Assembly (NCBI GenBank): GCA_038240605.1
Contig: JBBSDP010000024.1
Location: 1 to 64,000 of the forward strand
Reading direction: 5' to 3'
DNA: 64,000 nt
From: JBBSDP01 sp038240605
GTDB lineage: Bacteria; Planctomycetota; Phycisphaerae; Tepidisphaerales; Tepidisphaeraceae
Below the pieces are notes generated by a model. That model ran no database searches. It saw only the letters and a list, made by a program, of their open reading frames with translations, and was not told the origin of the DNA. The first letter of the stretch is position 1. Each line of letters opens with the position of its first letter. The translations under genes and the position numbers were made by a program. This document shows, piece after piece, positions 18,801 through 27,035 of this stretch.

Positions 18801-20336
18801 ATGGGTGGTTCCCCACTCGAAGCAGCCGCGTTCGAGGCCCTGGAGATCAACATCGAGAGCTGGCATCCGCCCGGCGAAGCCGATGCCCGATCGCTGCTGC
18901 TTGATGTCATCGGCATCGCGCTCAGTTTCGAGGGGCCGTTGACGATGCGCGGACCGCACGAGCAATTCGGCGTCGACCCGGAACGATTGGAGCCGGTCGT
19001 CGAGGAACTGGTGGAGAGCGGGCGCGTCGTGAGCGACGTGCTCCGGGCTGACGGGGCCGAGATCGAATTCTGCGACGCCGAAAATCTCGAACGCCTGCTG
19101 CGCATGCTCCGCACGGCTCACCGCAAGCCGTTCGCCGCGCGACCGCTTGCGGAGCTGCCGTTACTCCTGGCAACGCTCCAGGGCCTCGTGCCGCGCGGGA
19201 ATTCGAGCACGGATCTTCAGGACCGTCTCTCCACTCTTTTCGGTTACTCCGCCAACGCCGGGCTATGGGAGATGGCGATCTTGCCCGCGCGAATGGCCAC
19301 GTACCGCACGGCGGATCTCGATGCGCTCCTGGCGGGAAGTGAGTTGACGTGGCTGGGAGCGGGAGAAGGGGAGTTGCTCTTCTCTTTCCGCTCGGAGTTG
19401 GACCTGTTCACATCGCCGCGCCACGAGAAGAGCACGATCATTCCCGAGGCGCGGGGACGATATGAATTCGATGCGCTCCGCGAGCAGGTTCATCTTCCTC
19501 CGGCCGAGCTCACGCAGCGGCTCTGGCAGGAAAGCTGGCGCGGACTGATCACCAACGACGGCTTCGCCGCGGTACGGCGTGGCGTGGAAGGGGGATTTGA
19601 GCCGAAGGAGGACGCCCGGCCGGTGAGGGTGGGCGGGCGAAGCCGGATGCGTTTCCGGGATTGGCACGCGGCGCGGATTGCGCCCGGCAACTGGTACGCC
19701 GTCCCGCAGCGGTCCGAGGAGCCGGACCGTCTCGACAAACTCGAGGCAGACAAAGATCGCGTTCGCCAGGCGCTTTCCCGCTATGGCGTGTTGTTTCGAG
19801 ACCTGCTTTCGCGCGAGACCCGCCTGTTCCAGTGGTCGCGCCTGCAGCCCGCTTTGCGTCTGATGGAGCTGTCGGGCGAGGTGGTCGCCGGCCAGTTCTT
19901 CGCTGATCTGCCCGGACTCCAGTTCGCATCACCCGAGGCGATCCGTCTGCTTCAAGCGGGCTTGGATGCCGACGCGGTCTACTGGATGAACGCCGCCGAT
20001 CCCGCTGCGCCGACCGGGCTTGGTCTCGCCGCGTTTCACGTTTACCCGGCGCGTCAGGCCGCGAGCACGCTGGTTTACCATGGTACCCGGCTCGTCCTGA
20101 TCTTGCGCCGTAACGGACGCGAAGCAGAAGTTCGCGTGCCGCCCGAGGACGCGCAGCTCCCACGATATTTGCACCTCTTGCAGGAGCAGCTCGCCCGGGA
20201 GTTTTCACCCGCCCGCCGGATCGAGGTGGAATTGATCAACGATGAACCGGCGCCGACAAGTCCGTATGCCGAGATCTTCAAATCAATAGGGTTTTCCTCA
20301 GATTATAAAGCGCTTACGCTCTATCGAAAGTTTTGA
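15879..20336 (+). CDS. lhr: ATP-dependent helicase Lhr
   Basis: 1485 residues, close to the ~1500 of full-length Lhr rather than the ~900-residue core form. The N-terminus FHPLVRQWFIDRFAEPTGVQ is the typical Q-motif region. Walker A is TAPTGSGKT (~48), the DEIH box is in VILDEIHAVAGVKRG (~168), motif III SATVEPL, and the C-lobe has VATSSLELGIDIGSVEKV and QRVGRAGHRVG (motifs V-VI). The winged-helix and beta-barrel core follow, then an extended C-terminal region (~900-1485) as in Enterobacteria and Actinobacteria Lhr. These are superfamily 2, 3'-5' DNA/RNA-DNA helicases linked to DNA repair. No exonuclease or ligase partner is adjacent. Confidence 0.95.
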   Translation: MTLATDELALSVFHPLVRQWFIDRFAEPTGVQRAVWPRVAAGEHVLATAPTGSGKTLAAFLWAIDQLASGRWTGGQVRVLYISPLRALNNDVGRNLLEPLREMRSIFATAGEPFAPIQVAVRSGDTEPAQRRRMLSRPPEILITTPESLNLLISSRSGRRILGGVQSVILDEIHAVAGVKRGVFLMTAIERLTLLSGEFQRIALSATVEPLDTIARFVGGYRGGPAAPESNEPRPVSIVRATDRKKIEMSVAGLPKLDPTQQTFWPVVARELLREIDPSQSTLVFVNNRRLSERLCHLLNETAGRTIAYSHHGAMSREVRALVEQRLKQGALAALVATSSLELGIDIGSVEKVLLVQTPRSLNGAIQRVGRAGHRVGATSRARLFPTHSADLLDAAVFAPYVRDQRPQALRPVNNPLDVLAQVCVAMCGVEPWKPDELYAFIRTVHSYHGLTRRAFDLVVQMLQGRYADARIGALRPRLSLDESGRLVARDGALSLVYTSGGVIPDRGYFNVRVNGSRAVLGQLDEEFVWERRIGDQFRIGMQSWRIERITHNDVEVGPGGSAQAGMPFWRGDSEDRDFTISERIALFRERADLLLLEKKDSELREILQREHALDEAAADDLIDYLRRQRGATGTSLPHRHHLLIEHVRETGGHDGHQQLIIHAGWGGSVLRPWAIALAAAWQKRFGVAVDVLNDDQCLLIELPGEASADELISLVTPEAVEPLLRTRLESTGFFGARFRENAGRALLLPRLVRRRMPLWLNRMRAKKLQQQVSRYPDFPIIAETWRECLEDHFELDRLRAMLEELQNGTIRVSEAHTAAPSPFCAGLVWKSTNQQVYESDRPYDASASSLSEQTLREVLHDAELRPRIPEPVIKELRARLQRTLSGYAPSSAEELADLVNERLAVPESQWAELCAAVRQDHPDTAEGTITEASERLVNVRLPGAAQRLIVARERLPRLLCACEVALQGSDPRTMGGSPLEAAAFEALEINIESWHPPGEADARSLLLDVIGIALSFEGPLTMRGPHEQFGVDPERLEPVVEELVESGRVVSDVLRADGAEIEFCDAENLERLLRMLRTAHRKPFAARPLAELPLLLATLQGLVPRGNSSTDLQDRLSTLFGYSANAGLWEMAILPARMATYRTADLDALLAGSELTWLGAGEGELLFSFRSELDLFTSPRHEKSTIIPEARGRYEFDALREQVHLPPAELTQRLWQESWRGLITNDGFAAVRRGVEGGFEPKEDARPVRVGGRSRMRFRDWHAARIAPGNWYAVPQRSEEPDRLDKLEADKDRVRQALSRYGVLFRDLLSRETRLFQWSRLQPALRLMELSGEVVAGQFFADLPGLQFASPEAIRLLQAGLDADAVYWMNAADPAAPTGLGLAAFHVYPARQAASTLVYHGTRLVLILRRNGREAEVRVPPEDAQLPRYLHLLQEQLAREFSPARRIEVELINDEPAPTSPYAEIFKSIGFSSDYKALTLYRKF

Positions 20337-20382
20337 GATCGCCTCGCTAAGACTCATGCCCCCGACACGTTCTCTTTTATAG

Positions 20383-20883
20383 ATGAAGGATGATGCATCG
20401 GGCGATACTCGAACTCTGGAATACGAGCGAAGGCTTCCCATTGTCTGGCCGCGCTACGCCGAGTACGCAGACGGTCTCACGATCTTGATCTTTGGATCAT
20501 TGCTGGCGGGAGTATCCTGGTGCGTCTCAGAAATGGTCAGGACCGATCTTGCCGATGCACCACCTCCGGTCGTCTCCGTTGCCACCTCGACCGCAAATGG
20601 GTCCGTTCAATCCACGGAGCCGCTCGTCATCCAAATTGACGCATGCGAACCTTATGTATCCCGTGTACCGCGCGAGCCGCCCCCGCCGCCAATTGGACCC
20701 TATTTTCCGCTTGATACCTCTTCGATGAGCAGCCTTGAGCGAACCAATGCGGTCGAATTTCGTTGTCACTACTGGAATTCCCCGCGCCGGTCCGATAAGA
20801 CTTTAGCGTCGGGAGGGGGCGGGGATGGCCAGGGCTGGCCGTCCATCGATGGATTCCCGACCGGGGCTGTACGATTCCGATAG
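20383..20883 (+). CDS. Hypothetical single-pass membrane protein
   Basis: 166 residues, not recognised. One transmembrane segment (GLTILIFGSLLAGVSWCV) at ~31-48, then a Ser/Thr/Val-rich stretch and a proline run (PREPPPPPIGP) around 96-106, compatible with an extracytoplasmic tail. The 3' end is 11 bp before the start of the amidase gene on the same strand, suggesting an operon. The start is uncertain: no clear SD. Confidence 0.5.
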   Translation: MKDDASGDTRTLEYERRLPIVWPRYAEYADGLTILIFGSLLAGVSWCVSEMVRTDLADAPPPVVSVATSTANGSVQSTEPLVIQIDACEPYVSRVPREPPPPPIGPYFPLDTSSMSSLERTNAVEFRCHYWNSPRRSDKTLASGGGGDGQGWPSIDGFPTGAVRFR

Positions 20884-20893
20884 AGGGCCAAGG

Positions 20894-21667
20894 ATGGCAA
20901 AACTTTCCGCACTTACGGTCGTGGCGCTGTTTTGCCTGGTGGGATGCCAGGCGGCTCAGCCCGTCTCCATGGTCGACAATCTCCCTTCACCCAACTACGC
21001 GGGGCCGGCGATGCCGGAACTGAAGGCGATTCCCGCGCCGCAGCCGGCGCCGGCGCCAGCCGTCGCGCAGGCGCCGTCGCGCAGCCTGCGCAGCGATGGG
21101 CTCTCCCGTGGGATTCCCCGCGACTGGACGCCGGTTGCCGCGCCCAACCAGTGGCGCTGGATCGTGATTCACCACAGCGCCACCCCGACCGGCGGCGCCG
21201 CCGCCTTCGACAAGATGCACCGCGCCAAGGGTTGGGATGAGCTGGGTTATCACTTCGTCGTCGGCAACGGAACCGACACGCGCGACGGGCAGATTGAGGT
21301 TGGCTCGCGCTGGCCGAAACAGAAGTGGGGCGCGCACGCCAAGACGCCTGATAACCGTTTCAATGAATACGGCATCGGCATCTGCCTCGTCGGCAACTTC
21401 GATGTTGGCTATCCGTCGGCGGCCCAGATGGCGTCGGTGGACCGCCTCGTCGCGTACCTGATGAAGACCTACCACATTCCCGCCGACCACGTTCTCGGCC
21501 ATGGCGACACCAAGGCCACCGACTGCCCGGGCCGTCACATGAGCGTCGCGACCGTGCGCCGCAACTGTGTCCGCATGCTGGCCGACGCCGGTGAGCAGGT
21601 GCCGCAGGACACGCGGACCGCGTCGGCCGAATTGCTCGTGGACGAACGGAAACCGGCTGTGAAGTAA
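20894..21667 (+). CDS. Lipoprotein N-acetylmuramoyl-L-alanine amidase (Amidase_2/PGRP fold)
   Basis: 257 residues from ATG 20894; the upstream open frame to 20825 overlaps the previous gene. The start gives a lipoprotein leader with lipobox LVGC (MAKLSALTVVALFCLVGC). A Pro/Ala-rich linker (~35-60) leads to the catalytic domain. Zn ligands are visible as the His of IVIHHSATPTGG (~92), His of VLGHGDTKA (~203) and Cys of TDCPGRH (~210); WDELGYHFVVGNG and GICLVGNFD are also typical. It should cleave the lactyl-peptide bond of peptidoglycan from a membrane-anchored position. Confidence 0.88.
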   Translation: MAKLSALTVVALFCLVGCQAAQPVSMVDNLPSPNYAGPAMPELKAIPAPQPAPAPAVAQAPSRSLRSDGLSRGIPRDWTPVAAPNQWRWIVIHHSATPTGGAAAFDKMHRAKGWDELGYHFVVGNGTDTRDGQIEVGSRWPKQKWGAHAKTPDNRFNEYGIGICLVGNFDVGYPSAAQMASVDRLVAYLMKTYHIPADHVLGHGDTKATDCPGRHMSVATVRRNCVRMLADAGEQVPQDTRTASAELLVDERKPAVK

Positions 21668-22042
21668 CCGGCCACCCCCGCTTCCTGGTCCCGCATGACT
21701 CGCGCGTGACCCATCCTTGATTGACGCAGCGCGTAGCACGGGCGCCTCGCCCGTGCGGCGTGTATGCACGCCGACTCGGTCGTACTCAACCGAGAACGAC
21801 ACGAGCGAAGCGTTCTTCCTACGGAACTGAAGCACGCTTCGCCCTGGTTGATTCGGTGGATTACCTCCGATCGCCGCTGAGTATCGCAGCCACGGGCAAT
21901 GTGCCTGTGTCACGAAATGACCGATGCGAGTCGTTCGAGCACTTCTTCGGAATCATGAGCCGAATTTGTGACGGCCCCCCGGTGACGTTTCGGCCCGGCG
22001 AGGATAGACTCGCGGCCGACTCATGCTTGGGAGCAGCCGCGA
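21668..22042. other. Intergenic region with one perfect hairpin
   Basis: No convincing gene. GCACGGGCG (21736-21744) and CGCCCGTGC (21748-21756) form a 9-bp stem with a 3-nt loop, 70 bp past the amidase stop. It may be a repeat or end the transcript, but lacks a T-tract. The rest shows nothing I can name; it should include the promoter of the SGNH gene. Confidence 0.5.
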
Positions 22043-23281
22043 ATGACACGGACCGCGCAACGACTCGGAATTTCCGTCCTCCTTCTCTTCATCGCCTGCC
22101 GGAACGCCCGGGCCGCAGACCCGCCCTTTGAGTTCAAGGACGGCGACCGTATCGCCTTCATCGGAAACGATTTTGTCGAGCGCGACTTGGACCGCGCGTA
22201 CATCGAGACGCAGCTACTTACGCGGTTTTCCGATCAGCACCTGACCTTCCGCAACCTCGGCTACGCCGGCGACACCGTGCGCGCCGATGCCCGGAACCTC
22301 TGCTCCGGCTGGGCAGCTTTCGGCCCGCCAGAACAGGGCTTCGATCGCCTCAAACTGCTCGTCGCGCACTTGCAGCCGACCGTGGTGATGGTCGCGTATG
22401 GGATGAACGAATCGTTCGACGGGGAGAAGGGCCTGTCGGCGTTTCGGCGGGATTTATCGCGACTGCTCGACATGCTTTCCGAGGGCAAGCCGCGGATCGT
22501 CTTGATCTCCCCGATCCGCCACGAGGACCTGGGCCGGCCTCTTCCCGATCCGGCGGAACACAACCAGCAACTGGGCCTTTACGTTGCCGCGATCGCATCG
22601 GAAGCTACTCGGCGCGGTGTTGCGTTCATCGATCTCTACACTGCCCTGGGAGATGGCGCGAAGGCGACGCCGCCCGCGCCGCTGACGCGCGACGGCGTTC
22701 ACCTCAACCCCTATGGCTACTGGCGTGCCGCTTCGGCGGTCGAGCAGGGGTTGGGATATCCGCCGCGTGTGTGGCAGGTTGAGCTTGGAGCCGACGGAAA
22801 GCCGGGAGCGGTCCACGGGACGCGCATCGACGTTCAGCCTGCCACCGGCGCGGTGGTTCGCTTTCAAGCGACTGACTCCCTCCTGCCTGTTTCACCGCCG
22901 CCGTCGGGCGCGGTCGCGGCAAACCAGCGCACGCTCAAGGTGACGGGCCTCAAGCCGGGCAATTACGTCCTCAAGAGCGGAGACATCGTCCTCGCCACCG
23001 CGTCGGCGGCGCAGTGGGGAGCTGGCGTCGCGATCAAGGGCGGGCCGGTCGATCAGCAGCTCGACCAGCTGCGCCAGGTGATCCGCCAGAAGGACCAGGA
23101 TTTCTTCAACTACTGGCGGCCGGAGAACGACACGTACATCTTCGGATACCGCAACCACGAGCAAGGCCGCAACGCGGTGGAGATCCCGCGATTCGAGCCG
23201 CTCGTGGCGGCCAATGACGAGCAGACTCATAAGCTCGTCGTCCCGCAGCCTGTCGAGTACGCGCTGACTGCGGAAAAGTGA
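22043..23281 (+). CDS. SGNH-fold hydrolase-like secreted protein lacking the block I serine
   Basis: 412 residues with a signal peptide (MTRTAQRLGISVLLLFIACR..ARA). The SGNH blocks are recognisable: block I FIGNDFVERD (~35-44), block II FRNLGYAGDTVRADAR (~75), block III MVAYGMNESF (~118) and block V DGVHLNPYGY (~218). The usual GDS(L) nucleophile is replaced: the motif reads GND with no Ser. It may be an inactive or binding version, or use another residue. C-terminal ~170 residues are beta-rich and unassigned. The PVC cytochrome gene follows within 66 bp, a pairing often seen in planctomycete saccharide-degradation loci (established tendency, not shown here). Confidence 0.75.
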   Translation: MTRTAQRLGISVLLLFIACRNARAADPPFEFKDGDRIAFIGNDFVERDLDRAYIETQLLTRFSDQHLTFRNLGYAGDTVRADARNLCSGWAAFGPPEQGFDRLKLLVAHLQPTVVMVAYGMNESFDGEKGLSAFRRDLSRLLDMLSEGKPRIVLISPIRHEDLGRPLPDPAEHNQQLGLYVAAIASEATRRGVAFIDLYTALGDGAKATPPAPLTRDGVHLNPYGYWRAASAVEQGLGYPPRVWQVELGADGKPGAVHGTRIDVQPATGAVVRFQATDSLLPVSPPPSGAVAANQRTLKVTGLKPGNYVLKSGDIVLATASAAQWGAGVAIKGGPVDQQLDQLRQVIRQKDQDFFNYWRPENDTYIFGYRNHEQGRNAVEIPRFEPLVAANDEQTHKLVVPQPVEYALTAEK

Positions 23282-23346
23282 TCCCCGCCTCCGCAGTCGG
23301 AATGATTCACCCGTTTCCGCGCTTCAACCTCAGTTGGAAACCACCT

Positions 23347-26300
23347 ATGTCTTTCCGAGCTTTCACGTTCGCCAGCCGCCACAATGGTGCCGTTGTCGCG
23401 CTGGCGGGAATCATTGCGATCGGCTCCCTGTTTACCTCGACGTTACGCGCCGCTGATGCTATGCGGATCGATCCGGAGCTCGAGCGCAAGACGTTCCGAG
23501 TTGCCGAGGGGTGGGAGGTCAACCTCTTTGCCGCCGAGCCGCTGATCGAGAAACCCGTTCAGATGAACTGGGACACCGCGGGCCGGCTCTGGTGCGCCAC
23601 TTCGGCGACTTATCCGCAGGTGAAGCCGGGAACGCCTTCGGATGACAAGATCATCGTTCTGGAAGACACCGCCGGCTCCGGCCACGCCGACAAGTCCACC
23701 ATCTTCGCCGATCACCTGCTGATCCCCATGTCCGTCGCGCCAGGCGACGGCGGGGCGTACGTCACCAACAGCACGGAGGTAATCCACCTGCGCGACACGA
23801 AGGGGAATGGCAAGGCGGATGAGCGCACGGTCGTCCTCGACGGCTTTGGCACCGAGGACACGCATCACATCATTCATACCTTGCGATGGGGCCCGGACGG
23901 CCGCCTCTACTTCAACCAGTCGATCTACATTCACGGGCACGTCAGCACGCCGCACGGACTCAAGACGCTGCTGGCGAGCGGCGTCTGGCGGTTCCATCCG
24001 CGGACGATGGAGCTGGACGTTTACACGCGCGGCCTCGTGAATCCGTGGGGCGACGTCTGGGACCGCTGGGGGAATTTCTTCCAGACCGATGGCGCTGGAG
24101 GCGGGGGGATCAACTTCAGCTTTCCCGGCGCGGCGTTCGAGTCCGCGGCCGGGTTCGAACGGACCCTGCCGGGCTTAAACCCGGGCAGCCCCAAGTATTG
24201 TGGCGAGGAGATCCTTTCGGGTCGCCATATCCCCGATGCCTATCAGGGCAACATCCTCACCAACGATTTCCGCGCGAATCGCATCGTTCGCTTCAAGCTG
24301 TCCGAGGCCGGCTCTGGCTTCTCGTCCAAGCAGATGCCGGACTTCATCACCAGCACCGACAGCGCGTTTCGCCCGGTCGATATCAAGATGGGTCCCGACG
24401 GCGCGGTTTACATCGCCGACTGGTACAACCCGATCATCAACCATGGCGAGGTCGATTTCCGCGACGCCCGCCGTGACCACACCCACGGGCGCATCTGGCG
24501 CGTGACTGCCAAGGGGAGCGCGCTGGTCGAGCGCCCGAAAATCGCCGGTGCGCCGGTCGCGGACCTGCTCAACCTGCTGGGCGCTCCCGAGGATTACACG
24601 CGGCAGCAGGTCAAGCTCGAGCTGCGGGAACGCAGCCCGGAACAAGTCGCGGCGGCGCTGGCGACGTGGGTGAAGGCGATGAAGGGAAAGGACCCGGATC
24701 GGGAACATCGCCTCCTGGAAGGGCTCTGGACCTATCAGACGATCGACGTGGTTGAGCCGCAGTTACTCGGGCGTCTTCTAACGGCGGATGACGCCCATGC
24801 GCGAGCGGCGGCCGTGCGCATCGCCTCACGCTGGGCGGGGCAACTGGGGAACATCAACGAGCTGCTCGGCGATGCAGTCGCCGACGAGGATCCGCGCGTC
24901 CGCCTGGAGGCGGTGCGGGCGCTGGCGCTGATTCCTTCGCCGCAGTCGATCACGATCGCCACGCGCGTCCTCGACAAGCCGATGGACCCGTTCCTCGACT
25001 TTGCCCTGTGGCTGACGGCCAACGAGCTCAAAGAAGTCTGGCTCCCCGCGTTCCAGTCCGGGCGCCTGACCGCGTGGGCCAAGCCCGCGCACCTCACTTA
25101 CGCACTCCAGGCCGTGAAGTCGCCGGCGGCGATCACGTCGCTGATCTCGCAGCTCAAGACAAACCAGATTCCGCCCGAATCGCGCGGCGACGTGATCGAC
25201 CTGATTGCCGGCATCGATCCGGCTGGCCAGGTCGGCACGCTCTTTGACTTGGCGCATCACGGCGAGATCAAAGACGGTCCGACTCGCGCCCGGCTCCTAG
25301 TGGTATTGGAGCACATTGCGCGGGAGGGTCACGTACCGCCGCCGGGCAACGCATCGCAAATCAGGACGCTGATCGACGATGCGGATCCACAGGTTCGCGC
25401 CGCCGCCCTGCGTCTTGCCGGGGCGTGGAGAGTTCAGCAATTACGGCCGGAGCTGACGCAGCTCGCCGAATCGGACGCCACGGCCGAGCCGGTCCGTTCA
25501 GCTGCGTTTGATGGGCTCTCTTCCCTGGGTGGCCCGGAGAGCGTCGCGCTTTTCCAGAAATTGTCTGAGCCGCCAGCCCATCCGCAGTCGCGCAGCCTGG
25601 CCATCGCGGCCCTCACCGCCCTCAATCTCGAGGATGCGGCGACGCGAGCGGCGAACCTCCTTACGGCGGACATCGGCGCTGCCAACGCATTTGATCCGGC
25701 CCCGCTTCTCGGCGCGTTCCTCCGGCGCGAGGGGGGAGGTGAAGCGCTCGCCAAGGCACTGGCGGGCAAGAAGCTGCCGGCGGATACCGCGAAGCTTTCC
25801 CTTCGCTACCTCCAATCCCTGGCCAGCACCGATTCGCCGCTGAGCGATGTCGTACGCAAATCGATCGGCCTCAGCTCCGGCCCGACCAGGCTGACGCCGG
25901 GGCAGATGAAGCAAATGATTGCCGAAGTGATGGAGAAGGGTGACGCGGCGCGCGGAGAGCAGGTCTTCCGCAGCAAGCAGACCGGCTGCTACCAGTGCCA
26001 CGCGATCGGCGGCGCAGGCGGATGGCTCGCCCCGGACCTGCGCGCGATCGGCGCCAGCAGCCCCGTCGATTACCTGATCGACTCGGTGCTCGATCCAAAC
26101 AAGGCCGTGAAAGATGGTTATGCCGGCTACACGATCGTGACGCGCGAGGGGGAGGTGTATAGCGGAATCAAGGTTCGCCAGGACGCCAAGCTCCTGGTCC
26201 TTCGCGACAACGCCCACGCCGAAATCAATATCCCCGTCGCGTCGATCAAGCAGCAGAAGCAGGTGGGTTCGCTCATGCTCAGCGGCCTGGCCGACACGCT

Positions 26301-26808
26301 GACCCACGGCGAATTCCTCGACCTTATCCGCTTTCTTTCCGACCTGGGCAAACCCGGCCCCTATGGAGCCTCCACGACGCAATTGGTCCGCCGGTGGAGC
26401 GTGCTCCAGGCGATCCCCCAAAGCAGCACCGATCCCAACGCGCCGCCTGCGATCGCAGCAGCCGACAGCCCCGCCTGGGGCGCGGAGTACGCCATGGTCT
26501 CCGGCGTCCTCCCCGTCGCCGCACTTTCCCCCCAATCCGGCGCACGGGTGGCATTTGTGCAGTGCCAGCTCGACGTCGCCACGCCCGGAAAAATCCGCCT
26601 GGTGCTGAACTCAGTCAAAGGCCTGCAAGCGTGGATCGACGGCAAGCCGGTGCCGGTTGCGTCGACGATGTCCCCTGGGCTAGAGCGGGGTGTGCACACG
26701 CTGGCGTTCCGCATCGATCTACGCGAGCGCGGAGTCGAAGGGTTGTCAGTCGAGGTGGCTGACGAACCGGGCAGCACCGCCCACGCCCAACCCCTCGGCG
26801 GCAAATAG
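23347..26808 (+). CDS. PVC-type haem-binding CxxCH protein (membrane-bound dehydrogenase, HEAT repeats)
   Basis: 1153 residues from ATG 23347, which opens a signal peptide (SFRAFTFASRHNG..ALAGIIAIGSLF). Starts at 23302 or 23278 are possible. Residues ~40-390 are the sugar-dehydrogenase-like propeller of the PVC family (FRVAEGWEVNLFAAEPLIEK, DGFGTEDTHHIIHTLRWGPD, VYIADWYNPIINHGEVDF). Residues ~400-820 are HEAT-like helices. Near ~865-1000 is the cytochrome c domain: GDAARGEQVFRSK, then GCYQCHAIGG with the CxxCH haem site and PDLRAIGA. A beta-sandwich tail follows. Exported; expected to oxidise a sugar-like substrate and pass electrons to cytochrome c. Confidence 0.92.
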   Translation: MSFRAFTFASRHNGAVVALAGIIAIGSLFTSTLRAADAMRIDPELERKTFRVAEGWEVNLFAAEPLIEKPVQMNWDTAGRLWCATSATYPQVKPGTPSDDKIIVLEDTAGSGHADKSTIFADHLLIPMSVAPGDGGAYVTNSTEVIHLRDTKGNGKADERTVVLDGFGTEDTHHIIHTLRWGPDGRLYFNQSIYIHGHVSTPHGLKTLLASGVWRFHPRTMELDVYTRGLVNPWGDVWDRWGNFFQTDGAGGGGINFSFPGAAFESAAGFERTLPGLNPGSPKYCGEEILSGRHIPDAYQGNILTNDFRANRIVRFKLSEAGSGFSSKQMPDFITSTDSAFRPVDIKMGPDGAVYIADWYNPIINHGEVDFRDARRDHTHGRIWRVTAKGSALVERPKIAGAPVADLLNLLGAPEDYTRQQVKLELRERSPEQVAAALATWVKAMKGKDPDREHRLLEGLWTYQTIDVVEPQLLGRLLTADDAHARAAAVRIASRWAGQLGNINELLGDAVADEDPRVRLEAVRALALIPSPQSITIATRVLDKPMDPFLDFALWLTANELKEVWLPAFQSGRLTAWAKPAHLTYALQAVKSPAAITSLISQLKTNQIPPESRGDVIDLIAGIDPAGQVGTLFDLAHHGEIKDGPTRARLLVVLEHIAREGHVPPPGNASQIRTLIDDADPQVRAAALRLAGAWRVQQLRPELTQLAESDATAEPVRSAAFDGLSSLGGPESVALFQKLSEPPAHPQSRSLAIAALTALNLEDAATRAANLLTADIGAANAFDPAPLLGAFLRREGGGEALAKALAGKKLPADTAKLSLRYLQSLASTDSPLSDVVRKSIGLSSGPTRLTPGQMKQMIAEVMEKGDAARGEQVFRSKQTGCYQCHAIGGAGGWLAPDLRAIGASSPVDYLIDSVLDPNKAVKDGYAGYTIVTREGEVYSGIKVRQDAKLLVLRDNAHAEINIPVASIKQQKQVGSLMLSGLADTLTHGEFLDLIRFLSDLGKPGPYGASTTQLVRRWSVLQAIPQSSTDPNAPPAIAAADSPAWGAEYAMVSGVLPVAALSPQSGARVAFVQCQLDVATPGKIRLVLNSVKGLQAWIDGKPVPVASTMSPGLERGVHTLAFRIDLRERGVEGLSVEVADEPGSTAHAQPLGGK

Positions 26809-27035
26809 AGTTGCTCGACTGCGGACGCTGAATGGGGACAACCGCCTATTTCACAGCTCATTTTCACTATCGAAAATGGGCGGCCTGTCGGTCCCTTCTT
26901 TTTATCCTGGACGAATAAGGAGGAGTGACCCCCTTATTCGCGGGCCAGCCCGTCGTGATCTTGATCGTCGTCAGATTTTGGGGCGGTGACGATCGCACTC
27001 GCGGTGTGCATCTGCGAAGCACACGTCGGGGGGCG
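26809..27035. other. Convergent spacer with two hairpins
   Basis: Between the convergent PVC cytochrome and ftsK genes. CATTTTC (26859-26865) pairs with GAAAATG (26872-26878). CGAATAAGG (26912-26920) pairs with CCTTATTCG (26932-26940). Either could help end transcription from the left, though neither has a T-run directly after it. Confidence 0.5.
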
